The notes: generated by a model from the sequence alone, not told the origin. A DNA stretch of 64,000 nucleotides from Hymenobacter pini (GCF_020421205.1 NZ_JAIZZH010000001.1:1099691-1163690); one strand, 5' to 3'. Positions 34,683 to 44,035 are shown, counted from the first letter of the stretch. Made by a program: numbers and translations.

Positions 34683-37223
34683 CTACCGTCGGCGGCGCAG
34701 GGCCAGGTAATCGAGGTAGTACAGCACCTTCACCGAGAGGGAGTTATTGTGCGGGGTGTTGATGGTGTTGTTGAAGTTCTCGAAGTAGAGCGGGGTAGCC
34801 TGTTCGCCCAGCAGATAGGTGCTGCCGGCATTCTTCCACACAATGCTCACCTGCGAGCCGGGCGCAAACCACCAGGAGTACACGGCATCCACGTTGAAGG
34901 CGTTGTAGGTGTTGTCCCGGTTGCGGCGGTAATCAGCCAGGTTTTCCTGCCCATCTTGCTGCAGCACCATGAAATCCTGGTAGCGCACGTTGCTGGTGTA
35001 ATGGCGGGCCCGCAGCGTAAACGACATGCGGTTGGTGAAGGTGTAGGCCACCGAAGCCACGTTGGTAACGGTGGCCACGTTGCGCCGGCCCAGCAGAATC
35101 TGGCCCATAAACGGTTGGTCCAGTTCTTCACCGGCGCTGAGGCCCCCGTTCACGTAGCCAATCTGGTGGCGCTGCAGGCTCCAGTCGAGGCTGTAACGGA
35201 AGGTGAGGTGGTTGTTCACCCGGAAGCGGGGGTAGAAGCCGGCCCGGTAACGCAGGCGGCGGGGGCGGGGCAGGCGCTCATCCTCGGCGTAATAGGTCAG
35301 GCCCGCGTTTACGCCCAACGACAGGCGTTTGCGCGTATCCGAGTTCAAAAAGCCAATCCAGTCGGCGTTGGCCGGCACCCGCACGTAATACTCGCCCAGC
35401 GGGTAGGTGCGCGGCTCGAAGAAATCATGCGTGGTAGGTGAGTACATAAAGTCGTAGCCCACCTGCAGGAAGTTCTTGGTGAAGGTGGTGTTGAAGCCGT
35501 TGTAGAAGTACATGCTCTGGTAGCGCGTGGGCCGGTATAGCAGCGTCTGGCTTATTTCCGAGTAGAAACTCATGTTGTTCACCTTCCAGAACGGCTTATA
35601 AATGCGGTAGTTGGCGTAGGCGCTCTGGGTGATGTTGTTGTTGCCGAACAGGATGCCCAGGTCGTTGGGGTTGTAATGGTCGGACTCGATACGGTGGTTG
35701 AGGCCCCAGGTGAAGTTGCCGCTGATTTTGCCCACGCCCAGAGTGTACTTGTAGCCGTTCTGGTCGTCAATTGCCTGGTCGGACCCGAACTTGTTGCCCC
35801 GCCGCCGCGAGTACACCACGCTGCCGTCCACGGCGTAGGAGTTTTTCTTGTTGGCAAAGCGGAACAGGCCACCCGTCACGTTGGCATCGTAAGTGCTACC
35901 CCAGCGCGTGACGTTGGTATTGATGAGCGACACGTAGGAGTTATTCTTGAGACTTTGGTCCAGCACCGCAATGTTGTAGTTGCTGAACGGCTGGGTGAGT
36001 ACCGTGCGCTCCTCGCCGCTTTCGGTGTTGCGCACGGTGGCGTACACGTCGTTGCTGAGGGCGTTGAACAGGCCAATGCCCAGGCCATTTTTGGTGCGGC
36101 CCGAAATCTTGGTGGCGTTTAGCAGGCGGGTTTCAGCCGGGTTGCGCACCACCTTCTCGTTTTCGGCTAGGCCCACTCCGTAGAAGCCGATGGGCGTGGC
36201 ACCCACCCGGCGGGAGTAGAACAGGTTGCCCTTGTTGAACAGCTCGGTACCCTCGGTGAAAAACTGCCGGTTTTCCTGAAACTGCACCTCAAAAGGGGAG
36301 AGGTTGAGCACCTGGTTGTCGCTCTGCACCTGCCCAAAATCGGGCACCAGCGTAGCATCCAGCGTGAAGCTCTCGTTGATGCCCCACTTCACATCGGCCC
36401 CACCGTTGAAACTGGTCGTGGTGCGGCGGGTACCCTCTGCATTCAGTGGGTTGTGGTTCACGTAGCCCGACACGTAGGGCGTGAGCGAGAGGCGCAATGG
36501 TGGTTTCAGCCCTTTCAGGCCGGTCAGCTCGCCCCATTGGTTTACAAACCCATCCACCTCGGGCTTCACCTCACTCCAGAAAAATCCCTGGCGCAGGGCC
36601 TGGCGCTGGCGCATTAGCTGCAGGCCCCACTGCTGCACCTCGGCGGTGCTGAAGCGGATGGCCGAGTAGGGAATACGCATTTCGGCAACCCAATCGGTGC
36701 CGCGCAGGGCGGTGCGGGCGTCCCACACGGCATTCCAGGCAAAATCCTCGCCGCTGGCCGGGGAGTAGCGGGCATCGGCCTGCACCCCGCCCGCCGTTAC
36801 AATAAAGCCGTAACCGTTCAGCTTGTCGTGGTAGGTGTCCAGGAAGATGCCGAAGAAGTCAGTGTTGGGCAGGTTGTCCCGGGCCGACAGCTCCCGCTTG
36901 ATGGAGTCCGGCGACACATCGTGCATCACGGCGCCCACATATAAGGCGGCATCATCAAAGAGGATGCGCACCTCGGTGGGGTGTTGCTCCCGGGGGCCGG
37001 GCTTGGGGCGGTTCTGCACAAAATCAGTGGCCACCGGGGCCTGCTGCCAAACCGCTTCATCCAGCACCCCATCGAGCTTAATGGCCTCCGTGATGCGGAT
37101 GGCCTGCAGTTGGCGTTTAGGAGTTGCGGAGGCTGCCGGAGCTGCCCCCGTCTGCGCCCAGGCCTGGGGCTGGCATACAGCCAGTAAAACCAGGGTAAGT
37201 ATCAGATTAATAGACGTTCTCAT
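34683..37223 (-). CDS. DUF5916 outer-membrane protein with CBM9-like N-terminal domain
   Basis: The 846-residue protein has a signal peptide (MRTSINLILTLVLLAVCQPQAWA), an N-terminal CBM9-like beta-sandwich (about 40-220: IKLDGVLDEAVWQQAP, VRILFDDAALYVGAVMHD, EMRIPYSAIRF) and a long DUF5916 region. This is rich in alternating hydrophobic/aromatic strands (from about 235 to the end), suggesting a beta-barrel in the outer membrane. Characteristic pieces are FQENRQFFTEGTELFN and LFYSRRVG. The function of DUF5916 is unknown; the CBM9-like part suggests sugar or glycan binding. The start at 37223 begins at the signal peptide; the frame upstream has no support. Confidence 0.85.
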   Translation of the reverse strand: MRTSINLILTLVLLAVCQPQAWAQTGAAPAASATPKRQLQAIRITEAIKLDGVLDEAVWQQAPVATDFVQNRPKPGPREQHPTEVRILFDDAALYVGAVMHDVSPDSIKRELSARDNLPNTDFFGIFLDTYHDKLNGYGFIVTAGGVQADARYSPASGEDFAWNAVWDARTALRGTDWVAEMRIPYSAIRFSTAEVQQWGLQLMRQRQALRQGFFWSEVKPEVDGFVNQWGELTGLKGLKPPLRLSLTPYVSGYVNHNPLNAEGTRRTTTSFNGGADVKWGINESFTLDATLVPDFGQVQSDNQVLNLSPFEVQFQENRQFFTEGTELFNKGNLFYSRRVGATPIGFYGVGLAENEKVVRNPAETRLLNATKISGRTKNGLGIGLFNALSNDVYATVRNTESGEERTVLTQPFSNYNIAVLDQSLKNNSYVSLINTNVTRWGSTYDANVTGGLFRFANKKNSYAVDGSVVYSRRRGNKFGSDQAIDDQNGYKYTLGVGKISGNFTWGLNHRIESDHYNPNDLGILFGNNNITQSAYANYRIYKPFWKVNNMSFYSEISQTLLYRPTRYQSMYFYNGFNTTFTKNFLQVGYDFMYSPTTHDFFEPRTYPLGEYYVRVPANADWIGFLNSDTRKRLSLGVNAGLTYYAEDERLPRPRRLRYRAGFYPRFRVNNHLTFRYSLDWSLQRHQIGYVNGGLSAGEELDQPFMGQILLGRRNVATVTNVASVAYTFTNRMSFTLRARHYTSNVRYQDFMVLQQDGQENLADYRRNRDNTYNAFNVDAVYSWWFAPGSQVSIVWKNAGSTYLLGEQATPLYFENFNNTINTPHNNSLSVKVLYYLDYLALRRRR

Positions 37224-37429
37224 AGCGCAGAAGGCGTAAGCGGCGGAGAAACAAACAGGCATGGTGGGGGCTGGCAGCCGCAACAGCGGCGCTACTCAGG
37301 AAGCCAGCAAAGGGGGAGGAAGGAAGCGCGCTGCTGCGCCCAGCCTGACCGGCAACCAGTGGGCGGGAGTCACTCACCACAGCTACCCGCATGGGCGGCT
37401 GCCAGGGCTGGGCGCAGAGCGCAGGCCGG

Positions 37430-38257
37430 TTACTTGGACCGGCGGATGTAGATGTTGCCGTTCAGGGTTTTTACCATGAACTCGGGGCCGCCGCCGTTGA
37501 TTTTACCATAGGTCCAGGTATCCTGGGCCACGCGGTAGAGGCCGTCCTTGGCCGTGCGGGTTACTTTGGTGGGCGTGCTGTCGGCCGTCAGGTCAAAGTC
37601 GCTGTAGATTTCGCCGTGGTCCGATTTCAGCTTCACCGATACCTTGGCCCGGGCGGGTAGGGTCACGTCTACCTTGCCGTTGATGGTAGAAAAGGCCATG
37701 GGCGCGCCGGCAGTTACCTCCTTGAAGTCGGCAATGAGCTCCCCGTTCACCGTGTTCAGCACTGCTGAGCCCGCCACGTCGTTGAGGCGGATGGAGCCGT
37801 TTACGTTGGATATTTCCAGTTCCCCAGCCACGTTGTCCACGGTAATGTCGCCGTTCTGCACGGTGGCTAGCTGCAGGGAGAACTGGCGCGGTACTTTGAT
37901 GGTGAAATCCACTGGGGTTTGCCAGGATTGCGTTTTTACGTACACGTGGTTATTGCGCTCCTGAGCCGTTACATCCAGGCCGCTGACCTGCGAAATGCGC
38001 CGCATACCCGAGGCGTTTTCGGTGGAGCTGGTTTCGCGCCGCTCATTGCGGGAGGAGGCTTCAATTACCACCTCCTTGCCCGCGTAGCCAACTATTTTGA
38101 TGCCGCCGCCCACCAGCTTCAGGTGCAGGGTGCCCGGCTTGCCCGGGGAGCTCAGCGGCACCACCAGCTGCTCTTTGCTCGTTTGCTGGGCCAGGGCTGG
38201 CTGCAGACTGAACAGCGTGAGGAGGGCAAAAAAAGTGCGAAAAAGAAGCTGGTTCAT
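37430..38257 (-). CDS. DUF4097 beta-helix-like secreted protein, second of two
   Basis: The 275-residue protein has a signal peptide (MNQLLFRTFFALLTLFSLQPALA). The rest is a series of short strand repeats such as GDITVDNVAGELEISNVNGS and LNTVNGELIADFKE, ending in MVKTLNGNIYIRRSK. This is the DUF4097 'putative adhesin' pattern, a right-handed beta-helix-like fold. Such genes commonly sit after ECF sigma/anti-sigma pairs in Bacteroidota and are presumed envelope-stress targets or sensors; the true role is not known. It overlaps the preceding DUF4097 gene by 4 bp (ATGA), so translation is coupled. Confidence 0.85.
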   Translation of the reverse strand: MNQLLFRTFFALLTLFSLQPALAQQTSKEQLVVPLSSPGKPGTLHLKLVGGGIKIVGYAGKEVVIEASSRNERRETSSTENASGMRRISQVSGLDVTAQERNNHVYVKTQSWQTPVDFTIKVPRQFSLQLATVQNGDITVDNVAGELEISNVNGSIRLNDVAGSAVLNTVNGELIADFKEVTAGAPMAFSTINGKVDVTLPARAKVSVKLKSDHGEIYSDFDLTADSTPTKVTRTAKDGLYRVAQDTWTYGKINGGGPEFMVKTLNGNIYIRRSK

Positions 38258-39123
38258 CGGGTTTGCTGTTTGATGGTAACGTCGCCGTTCAGGGTTTCCA
38301 GGCGAATGTCGGGTCCGCCTTTGCCCAGGCGCACGGCCGTTTCCTTGCGAATTTTGTAGGTAGTGCCGGCGGCTTGGCGCTCGGTATTCTGGGTAACCTG
38401 CACGGGCAGCACCTGCGTCTGCGGAAAGTCGGTATACAGTTCCCCGTGCATGCTTTTGAAGTAGAGGTCAGCGGAGGCAGTGGGCGGGTAGCTCACCACG
38501 ATGTTACCGTTGATGGTCTTGTAGGAAGCGGCGGCCGCGGGTGCGGCCGTGAGGGCCACTTCCACTTTGCCATTCACCGTGTGGGCTTTCGAAACCTGCC
38601 GCACGTTCTGCAGGGAAATGCCCCCATTTACGTTGCTGGCCTGTACCAGCCCATTCACATTCTCCACCTGCACCTCCCCGCCGTTTACCGTCGAGACGGT
38701 TACGTTCATGCCCTGGGGCACTTTCACCGTGAAGTCGAAATTGAACTGGTAGTGCCGGTCCTCGTTGCTCCAGTGCTGGTTGCGGCGGGGACGGGAGTCG
38801 AAGGGGCCTTGCTGGTACACTACCAGGCTGTCGTTGCGCTGCAGGAAGCCCAGCTGCACTTCTTTCTGAGCCTGGGCGAGGGAGGCCGCGTCTTCGGCTT
38901 TCAGGGTTTTGGTAGCTTCTACCTCTATTTTGTTGCCGCTGCTGCCCACAATCCGCACCGAGCCCATGACGTTATAGAGGGCCAGGGTGCTGCGGCCGGC
39001 ATCGGCGGTCAGGGTAAAGTCGCGGTTGATTTTTTCCGTGGCTTCACGGTTCTGGGCTTGCAGCGAGCAGCTAGGTAGCCACAGAAGTATCCAGAGTACC
39101 AGGGTTATCGGGAAGGGTTTCAT
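38254..39123 (-). CDS. DUF4097 beta-helix-like secreted protein, first of two
   Basis: The 289-residue protein has a signal peptide (MKPFPITLVLWILLWLPSCSLQAQ). A DUF4097 repeat body follows: STLALYNVMGSVRIVGSSGN, NVTVSTVNGGEVQVENVNGL, TVNGKVEVAL and RLETLNGDVTIKQQTR at the end. The repeated (I/V)xNVNGx(I/V) units form the beta-helix rungs. It is a paralogue of the next gene and a likely envelope protein. Its first 53 bp overlap the 3' end of the anti-sigma gene, an unusually long overlap for this operon type. The cysteine in the signal region is not in a proper lipobox. Confidence 0.85.
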   Translation of the reverse strand: MKPFPITLVLWILLWLPSCSLQAQNREATEKINRDFTLTADAGRSTLALYNVMGSVRIVGSSGNKIEVEATKTLKAEDAASLAQAQKEVQLGFLQRNDSLVVYQQGPFDSRPRRNQHWSNEDRHYQFNFDFTVKVPQGMNVTVSTVNGGEVQVENVNGLVQASNVNGGISLQNVRQVSKAHTVNGKVEVALTAAPAAAASYKTINGNIVVSYPPTASADLYFKSMHGELYTDFPQTQVLPVQVTQNTERQAAGTTYKIRKETAVRLGKGGPDIRLETLNGDVTIKQQTR

Positions 39124-40006
39124 GGGAGTTCGAAGAGGTTGGCGGGGCCGCGGGGGCCCGCTCGTGGGACAAAGTCTGAATGCTTTGCTCGATTTTGTTT
39201 TTCACTTGCTCGTTGAGGTTATCCTGCTGAAGCAGCTTGCGCAGGGGGCGCACCGAGCGGCGCTCCTGCAGCTGCACCATCAAATCGGCCAGGGCCGACT
39301 GCACGAGCGGGGACTCCTGGTAGGCCAGGGAGCGAACCAGCCCTAAGCGCACCGTGGGGTCGTCGGCCAGGCCGGCCAGCGCATCCAGGGTAGCCAGGCG
39401 CACGTTCACGTTGGGGTCCTGATTGAGGGTGCTGAACAGCGCCGCCAGCACCCGCTCGTTGGTGGGGGCCACTTCCTCGGCTTCGCTCACGGCCTGCAGG
39501 CGCTGCACGGCGGAGGGGTTGTTGAGCCGGGAAATCAGGCCTACCTGCCGGGCTGTAGCCTCGGTAGGGGCTGGCGGAGCCGACTGGGCCAGGGACTCGT
39601 CAGCCCCGGTGCCCATTTCGCTCCCTTTCAGCCCGTAGCCAATGCCCAAGCCCACCAGCAGCAACACCGCGCTGTAAGCCAGGCGCTGGGCAAAGGCGGG
39701 CTGCCACCACTGCCGGAGCCGCTGCAGCAGCCCCGCCACCGACCAGCGCTGCCGGCGCTGCTCTTCGGCCTTGAAGTCGGCCAGCATGGCGTAGAAGGTA
39801 GGCCGAAGCTCCTCGCTAGTCGCCGGAACCGGCAACGCGCCCATGCTCGTCCAGAGCTGTTGCAGCGAGTCCAGCTCGTGCTGGCAGCCGGGGCATTGGG
39901 CTAGGTGGGCGGCTATGGTTTGCTTATCCGTTTCCGGCAATTCGCCAGCCAGCCAGCCCATCAGCTCCTGCTGCACTTCCTCACAGTTTCTGAACCTTGC
40001 TTCCAT
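39071..40006 (-). CDS. Anti-sigma factor with zf-HC2 motif, one TM helix and HEAT repeats
   Basis: The 311-residue protein has an N-terminal zinc-binding anti-sigma domain (C8, H34, C38, C41 in IAAHLAQCPGCQHEL). One membrane helix (about 108-126) follows, then a periplasmic region (about 150-285) of HEAT-like helical pairs, for example VLAALFSTLNQDPNVNVRLA and LVQSALADLMVQLQERRSV, ending in a Pro/Ser-rich tail. The cytoplasmic part should hold the ECF sigma factor encoded just upstream (26-bp overlap); the HEAT part may sense or bind an envelope partner such as the DUF4097 proteins. The HEAT extension replaces the short periplasmic tail seen in many anti-sigma factors. Confidence 0.85.
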   Translation of the reverse strand: MEARFRNCEEVQQELMGWLAGELPETDKQTIAAHLAQCPGCQHELDSLQQLWTSMGALPVPATSEELRPTFYAMLADFKAEEQRRQRWSVAGLLQRLRQWWQPAFAQRLAYSAVLLLVGLGIGYGLKGSEMGTGADESLAQSAPPAPTEATARQVGLISRLNNPSAVQRLQAVSEAEEVAPTNERVLAALFSTLNQDPNVNVRLATLDALAGLADDPTVRLGLVRSLAYQESPLVQSALADLMVQLQERRSVRPLRKLLQQDNLNEQVKNKIEQSIQTLSHERAPAAPPTSSNSHETLPDNPGTLDTSVAT

Positions 40007-40553
40007 TATCTAGTTGCAAATAGATGTCTTTCAATTGGCAGAGGGCCCGGTGCGCGCGCACCTTCACGGCCCCTACCGTAATGTTGAGCAGCTGCGCTAT
40101 CTGCTCGTATTTCAGCTCCTGAAACCGGCTCAGCACCAATACTTCGCGCTGGTCGGGGCTGAGGCGGGCCATGGCCTGATGGAGCTGGGCCATTTCCTGG
40201 GTGCGCTGCAGGTGGGCGTCGGCCGATGCGCCGCCTGCAATTTTTTCGGCCCAATCAGCAATGTCCTGGTGGTGGGCCGAGGGTTTGTTTTTCCGGGCCG
40301 TATCCGCCAGCACGTTGCGAGCCAAGTGATACATCCAGGTCCGGAATTCGCCTTCCCCCGAGTAGGTGTGCCGGTATTTTAGCATGCGGTAGAACACCGT
40401 CTGCACCATATCCTCGCTGGCCGTAGCGTTGCCATTGGAGTGGTAAAAGAAGGCCAGCAACGGCCGGTGGTAGCGCTCAAACAACAGACCCATCTTCTCC
40501 ACTTGGCCAGCCTTCACCTGGAGCATGAGCGAGTTGTCGGTAAGCGAGTTCAA
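39981..40553 (-). CDS. ECF-type RNA polymerase sigma factor
   Basis: The 190-residue protein has sigma region 2 (about 22-90: LFERYHRPLLAFFYHSNGN, EDMVQTVFYRMLKYRHTY, FRTWMYHLARNVLAD). Region 4 covers about 128-180 (RLSPDQREVLVLSRFQELKY, IAQLLNITVGAVKVRAHRAL). This is the extracytoplasmic-function class. The anti-sigma gene overlaps its 3' end by 26 bp, and two DUF4097 genes follow in the same overlapping run, so the operon probably responds to an envelope signal. Its own promoter was not identified with confidence in the AT-rich region 40560-40720. Confidence 0.92.
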   Translation of the reverse strand: MNSLTDNSLMLQVKAGQVEKMGLLFERYHRPLLAFFYHSNGNATASEDMVQTVFYRMLKYRHTYSGEGEFRTWMYHLARNVLADTARKNKPSAHHQDIADWAEKIAGGASADAHLQRTQEMAQLHQAMARLSPDQREVLVLSRFQELKYEQIAQLLNITVGAVKVRAHRALCQLKDIYLQLDNGSKVQKL

Positions 40554-40887
40554 GACGTTGGCAGCTGAGTGAGTGGCGAATTCGGGCGTGGAAACTTCGC
40601 CTTTCGGGGAAGGTTACAGCCAACCGAAAAAATATTTTTCAGAAAGCACTTAGTAGTGGCGGCACAAATCGTCAGGATTATAGAAAAATAACCGGGTACA
40701 GTATTTTTATAAGTCTTAGCAGAACGTCATGCTGAGCTTGTCGAAGCATCTCTACCACTTCGTTCAGGCCTCATTAGTTAGCCAGTGGTAGAGATGCTTC
40801 GACAAGCTCAGCATGATGTTCTGCTTGCTTCATGCCCCCACAATCTGCCTCATCGGCAAAATGCGCGCGTACAAAAGCCTCTCAGCA
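40554..40887. other. Intergenic region between the sigma gene and the phosphatase gene
   Basis: This 334-bp stretch has no credible gene. It contains an AT-rich zone upstream of the sigma operon (40610-40720), where its promoter should lie, and the long inverted repeat at 40720-40823. Confidence 0.6.
40720..40823. repeat. Long inverted repeat (GTCAT/GAGC family)
   Basis: Arms 40720-40759 and 40784-40823 are 40-bp reverse complements with one mismatch around a 24-bp loop. The ends carry GTCATGCTGAGCTTGTCGAA, the clearest form of the family sequence in this window. Confidence 0.88.
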
Positions 40888-41235
40888 TTATAGTATATCG
40901 TCGCCCAGGTGCTCCCGGAGCCGCTCTTGCAGCAGGTTCTGCAGGATGTGATCCATGAACTGAAATTTATCGGGGATGCGCAGGGTGATGAGCTGTTTGC
41001 CGGCCAGGGCCTCGGGAAATTTCTGCCGTAAATAGTCGGCGTGCTTGCGCTCCATCACCAGCACTACATCGGCCCAGCCGAGGTGGCCGGCCGTAACGCG
41101 CACCCGGGCCCCCGGCTCAGTGCCGGCCGAGCGGGCTTCCATCGTAGGGTGATTATCGAATAGCCGCTCAGCCGTGAGGCTGCGCCAGCGGTTCTGGCTG
41201 CAGATAAAGAGAAGCTTGGTGGGTGAATCGGCCAA
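40888..41235 (-). CDS. Low-molecular-weight protein tyrosine phosphatase-like protein
   Basis: The 115-residue protein has the phosphatase loop LLFICSQNRWRSLTAE, with C12 and R18 in the Cx5R(S) pattern, then SAGTEPGA, and a WADVVLVMERKHADYL helix typical of the LMW-PTP fold. It is shorter than standard enzymes (about 150 residues) and lacks the usual C-terminal DP acid loop; only IPDKFQFMD is seen. It belongs to a group of short LMW-PTP-like proteins of uncertain substrate. It could be an active phosphatase with a different acid or an arsenate reductase-like relative. Confidence 0.8.
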   Translation of the reverse strand: MADSPTKLLFICSQNRWRSLTAERLFDNHPTMEARSAGTEPGARVRVTAGHLGWADVVLVMERKHADYLRQKFPEALAGKQLITLRIPDKFQFMDHILQNLLQERLREHLGDDIL

Positions 41236-41710
41236 ATGCAGGGCTGCTGGTAGTCGGGCGAAAGTAGCAGAATCCGGCCGGGCCCACTATCTGGTCAAAA
41301 AAATATCGGTCCCAGACAGCCCACCTAGGGCCAGGCCGCACAGGGCCTTTACATCACACGCAAAAGGTCCCGAAAATAGAGTTGATTGAGTGGCAATTTT
41401 CTGAAAAACAGAAAATTATACTAGCACTTTTGGGGCCTGCTTTTGAGCCGCAAAATCGGGGCCGACGCTTACGTAACACGTAGGGATACCCGCTGCCCGA
41501 ATGCATGCCAGGTGGCACCGCGGCGGGTGCCGGAGCCAGTTTTTACTGCTGCGGCGGATGTGCTAGTATTGTAGAGCAGCCGATGTTTTTCCGGCTTCGG
41601 CCGCTCCGGATTTTACCCGCGGCCACCCGCCCCGCGCCGCCGGTGAGCCCCTGCGTCAGCCGCCGCGCTGGCCAATCTTCCCTACTTTACTTTATCCTGT
41701 TCATTTCCAC
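41236..41710. other. 475-bp intergenic region upstream of the GH3 gene
   Basis: No credible gene is seen. It holds a perfect inverted repeat (AATTTTCTG, 5-nt loop, CAGAAAATT) at 41395-41417 and a CACTTTTG at 41425-41432, one base from the -7 consensus. These are the best candidates for regulation of the GH3/acyltransferase pair, but unproven. The rest is GC-rich without repeats I can identify. Confidence 0.45.
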
Positions 41711-44032
41711 ATGAAACGAGTTTTCCGAACCGCCCTGCTCATGTCGCTGGGGCTGCTCACGCCGCAGCTTCAGGCCCAGAAAACCACCGTGCCGTCGGCC
41801 GCCTCGGCTATGGCCGACGACCCGAAGATGACCAAGTTCATCGACGACCTGATGCAGAAGATGACGCTGGAGGAGAAAATCGGCCAGCTGAATTTGATTA
41901 CGGTGGGCTTCGACGTAACCGGGCCAGTAGTGAGCAAGGATGTGGACGCCAACATCCGCAAAGGCAACGTGGGCGCGGTACTGAACACGTTTACCCCGGT
42001 GGCAGCGCGCAAGCTGCAGGAAATGGCCGTAAAGGAGAGCCGCCTGCATATCCCGCTCATCTTCGGCTACGACGTCATTCACGGGCACCGCACCATTTTC
42101 CCCATTGCCCTGGGCCTGGCCTCCAGCTGGGACCTTACGGCCATTGAGCGCAGCGCCCGCATTGCCGCCGAGGAAGCCTCCGCCGACGGCATCAACTGGG
42201 TGTATTCGCCGATGGTGGATATTGCCCGTGACCCGCGCTGGGGCCGCATCAGTGAAGGCTCGGGTGAGGACCCCTACCTGGGCTCCCAGATTGCCCGCGT
42301 GATGGTGCGCGGCTACCAGGGCGACGACCTGAGCAAAAACAACACCGTTATGGCCTGCGTGAAGCACTTCGCCCTGTATGGGGCCGCCGAGGCCGGGCGT
42401 GACTACAACACCACTGATATGAGCCTAGTGCGCATGTACAACGAGTACCTGCCGCCCTACAAAGCCGCCTTCGATGCCGGGGCCGGCTCGGCCATGTCCT
42501 CGTTCAACGACATCAACGGCATGCCCGCTACCGGCAATAAGTGGCTGATGACCGACCTGCTACGGGGGCAGTGGGGCTTCAAGGGCTTCGTAGCCACCGA
42601 CTACACGGCCATCAACGAAATGACGGCCCACGGCATGGGCGGCGACGCCCAGGTATCGGCCCTGGCCCTGAATGCCGGCATCGACCAGGACATGGTGGGA
42701 GAGATTTTCCTGCGCAACCTGGCCCAGAACCTGAAGGATGGTACCGTGAAGCAGGAGCAGATTGACCTGGCCTGCCGCCGCATTCTGGAAGCCAAATGGA
42801 AGCTGGGCCTGTTCAAAGACCCCTACCTCTACACCAACGAGAAGCGCGCCAAGGCCACCATGATGAAGAAAGAGTTCATCACCGATGCCCGCGACATTTC
42901 CCGCAAGAGCATGGTACTGCTGAAAAACAGCAACAACGTGCTGCCCCTGAAAAAGCAGGGCACTATTGCCCTTATCGGCCCACTGGCCACCCGGCAGCGC
43001 GACATGATTGGCTCCTGGAGTGGGGCCGGCGACTGGAAGCAGGCCGTGTCCTTGGAGCAGGGCATCCGCAACGTAGCAGGGAGTGGGGTGAAGATTGTAA
43101 CGGCCCAAGGCGCCAACTTCACCGACGACCAGCAGATGATTGACCGCCTAAACGCCCACGGTGGCGAGCTGAACGTGGACAAACGCAGCTCGGAGGAGCT
43201 GATCCGGGAAGCCGTGCAAACAGCCCAGGGCGCTGATGTAATTGTGGCCGCCGTAGGCGAAAGCCAGGGCATGACCGGCGAGGCTGCCAGCCGCGCCGAT
43301 ATTGGCCTGCCCGGCCAGCAATTGGAACTGCTCAAGGCCCTGAAGAAAACCGGCAAGCCCCTGGTCATCGTGCTGATGAACGGCCGCCCCATGACGCTGC
43401 CCTGGGAAGATAAAAACGCCGATGCCATCCTGGAAACCTGGTTTGCGGGCACCCAGGCCGGCAACGCCATTGCCGATGTGCTGTTTGGTAACTATAACCC
43501 CTCGGGCAAGCTCACGGCTACTTTCCCGCAGCATGTGGGCCAGGTGCCACTGTACTACAACCACAAAAACACCGGCCGCCCCTACGCCGGCGTGGCCCTG
43601 GACAAGTACAAGTCGCGGTACATGGACGTAAGCAACGACCCGTTGTACCCCTTCGGCTATGGCCTGAGCTACACCACCTTCGAGTACAGTAAACCCGAGC
43701 TGAGCACCACCACGCTGTCCATGAACGGTACCCTGGACGTAAAAGTAACGGTGCGTAACACCGGCAACTACGACGGCGAGGAAGTGGTGCAGCTGTACAC
43801 CCGGGATATGGTCGGCTCCATCTCGCGGCCGGTGCAGGAGCTGAAGGGCTTCCAGAAAATCATGCTGAAGAAGGGGGAGAGCCGCACGCTCACCTTCCGC
43901 CTCACGCCCGAGGACCTGAAGTTCTACAACGCCGACCTGCAGTTTGTGGCCGAGCCCGGCGACTTCCAGGTGATGGTGGGCGGCAACTCCCGCGACGTGC
44001 AGATGGCCGCTTTCAAGCTGGCTGCTCAGTAA
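41711..44032 (+). CDS. bglX: GH3 beta-glucosidase, BglX-type, secreted
   Basis: The 773-residue protein has a signal peptide (1-22) and the three GH3 domains: an N-terminal TIM barrel (about 40-360), an alpha/beta sandwich (about 390-620) and a C-terminal FN3-like domain (about 650-770). The nucleophile is D297 in GFVATDYTAINEM. Other family segments are GYDVIHGHRTIFPIALGLA, SEGSGEDPYLGSQIA and KHFALYGAAEAGRDYN. It releases glucose from the non-reducing ends of beta-gluco-oligosaccharides in the periplasm. An acyltransferase gene follows 3 bp later. The locus of GH30 and GH5 enzymes downstream would supply its substrates. Confidence 0.93.
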   Translation: MKRVFRTALLMSLGLLTPQLQAQKTTVPSAASAMADDPKMTKFIDDLMQKMTLEEKIGQLNLITVGFDVTGPVVSKDVDANIRKGNVGAVLNTFTPVAARKLQEMAVKESRLHIPLIFGYDVIHGHRTIFPIALGLASSWDLTAIERSARIAAEEASADGINWVYSPMVDIARDPRWGRISEGSGEDPYLGSQIARVMVRGYQGDDLSKNNTVMACVKHFALYGAAEAGRDYNTTDMSLVRMYNEYLPPYKAAFDAGAGSAMSSFNDINGMPATGNKWLMTDLLRGQWGFKGFVATDYTAINEMTAHGMGGDAQVSALALNAGIDQDMVGEIFLRNLAQNLKDGTVKQEQIDLACRRILEAKWKLGLFKDPYLYTNEKRAKATMMKKEFITDARDISRKSMVLLKNSNNVLPLKKQGTIALIGPLATRQRDMIGSWSGAGDWKQAVSLEQGIRNVAGSGVKIVTAQGANFTDDQQMIDRLNAHGGELNVDKRSSEELIREAVQTAQGADVIVAAVGESQGMTGEAASRADIGLPGQQLELLKALKKTGKPLVIVLMNGRPMTLPWEDKNADAILETWFAGTQAGNAIADVLFGNYNPSGKLTATFPQHVGQVPLYYNHKNTGRPYAGVALDKYKSRYMDVSNDPLYPFGYGLSYTTFEYSKPELSTTTLSMNGTLDVKVTVRNTGNYDGEEVVQLYTRDMVGSISRPVQELKGFQKIMLKKGESRTLTFRLTPEDLKFYNADLQFVAEPGDFQVMVGGNSRDVQMAAFKLAAQ

Positions 44033-44035
44033 GTC

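Noticed and set aside
37334..37417. 12-bp inverted repeat with 60-bp loop upstream of the DUF5916 gene
   Set aside because: The loop is long and the region GC-rich; pairing could be chance and it has no shared ends with the repeat families.
41505..41714. 69-codon frame ahead of the GH3 gene
   Set aside because: No signal, domain or conserved look; it runs into the GH3 start in another frame.
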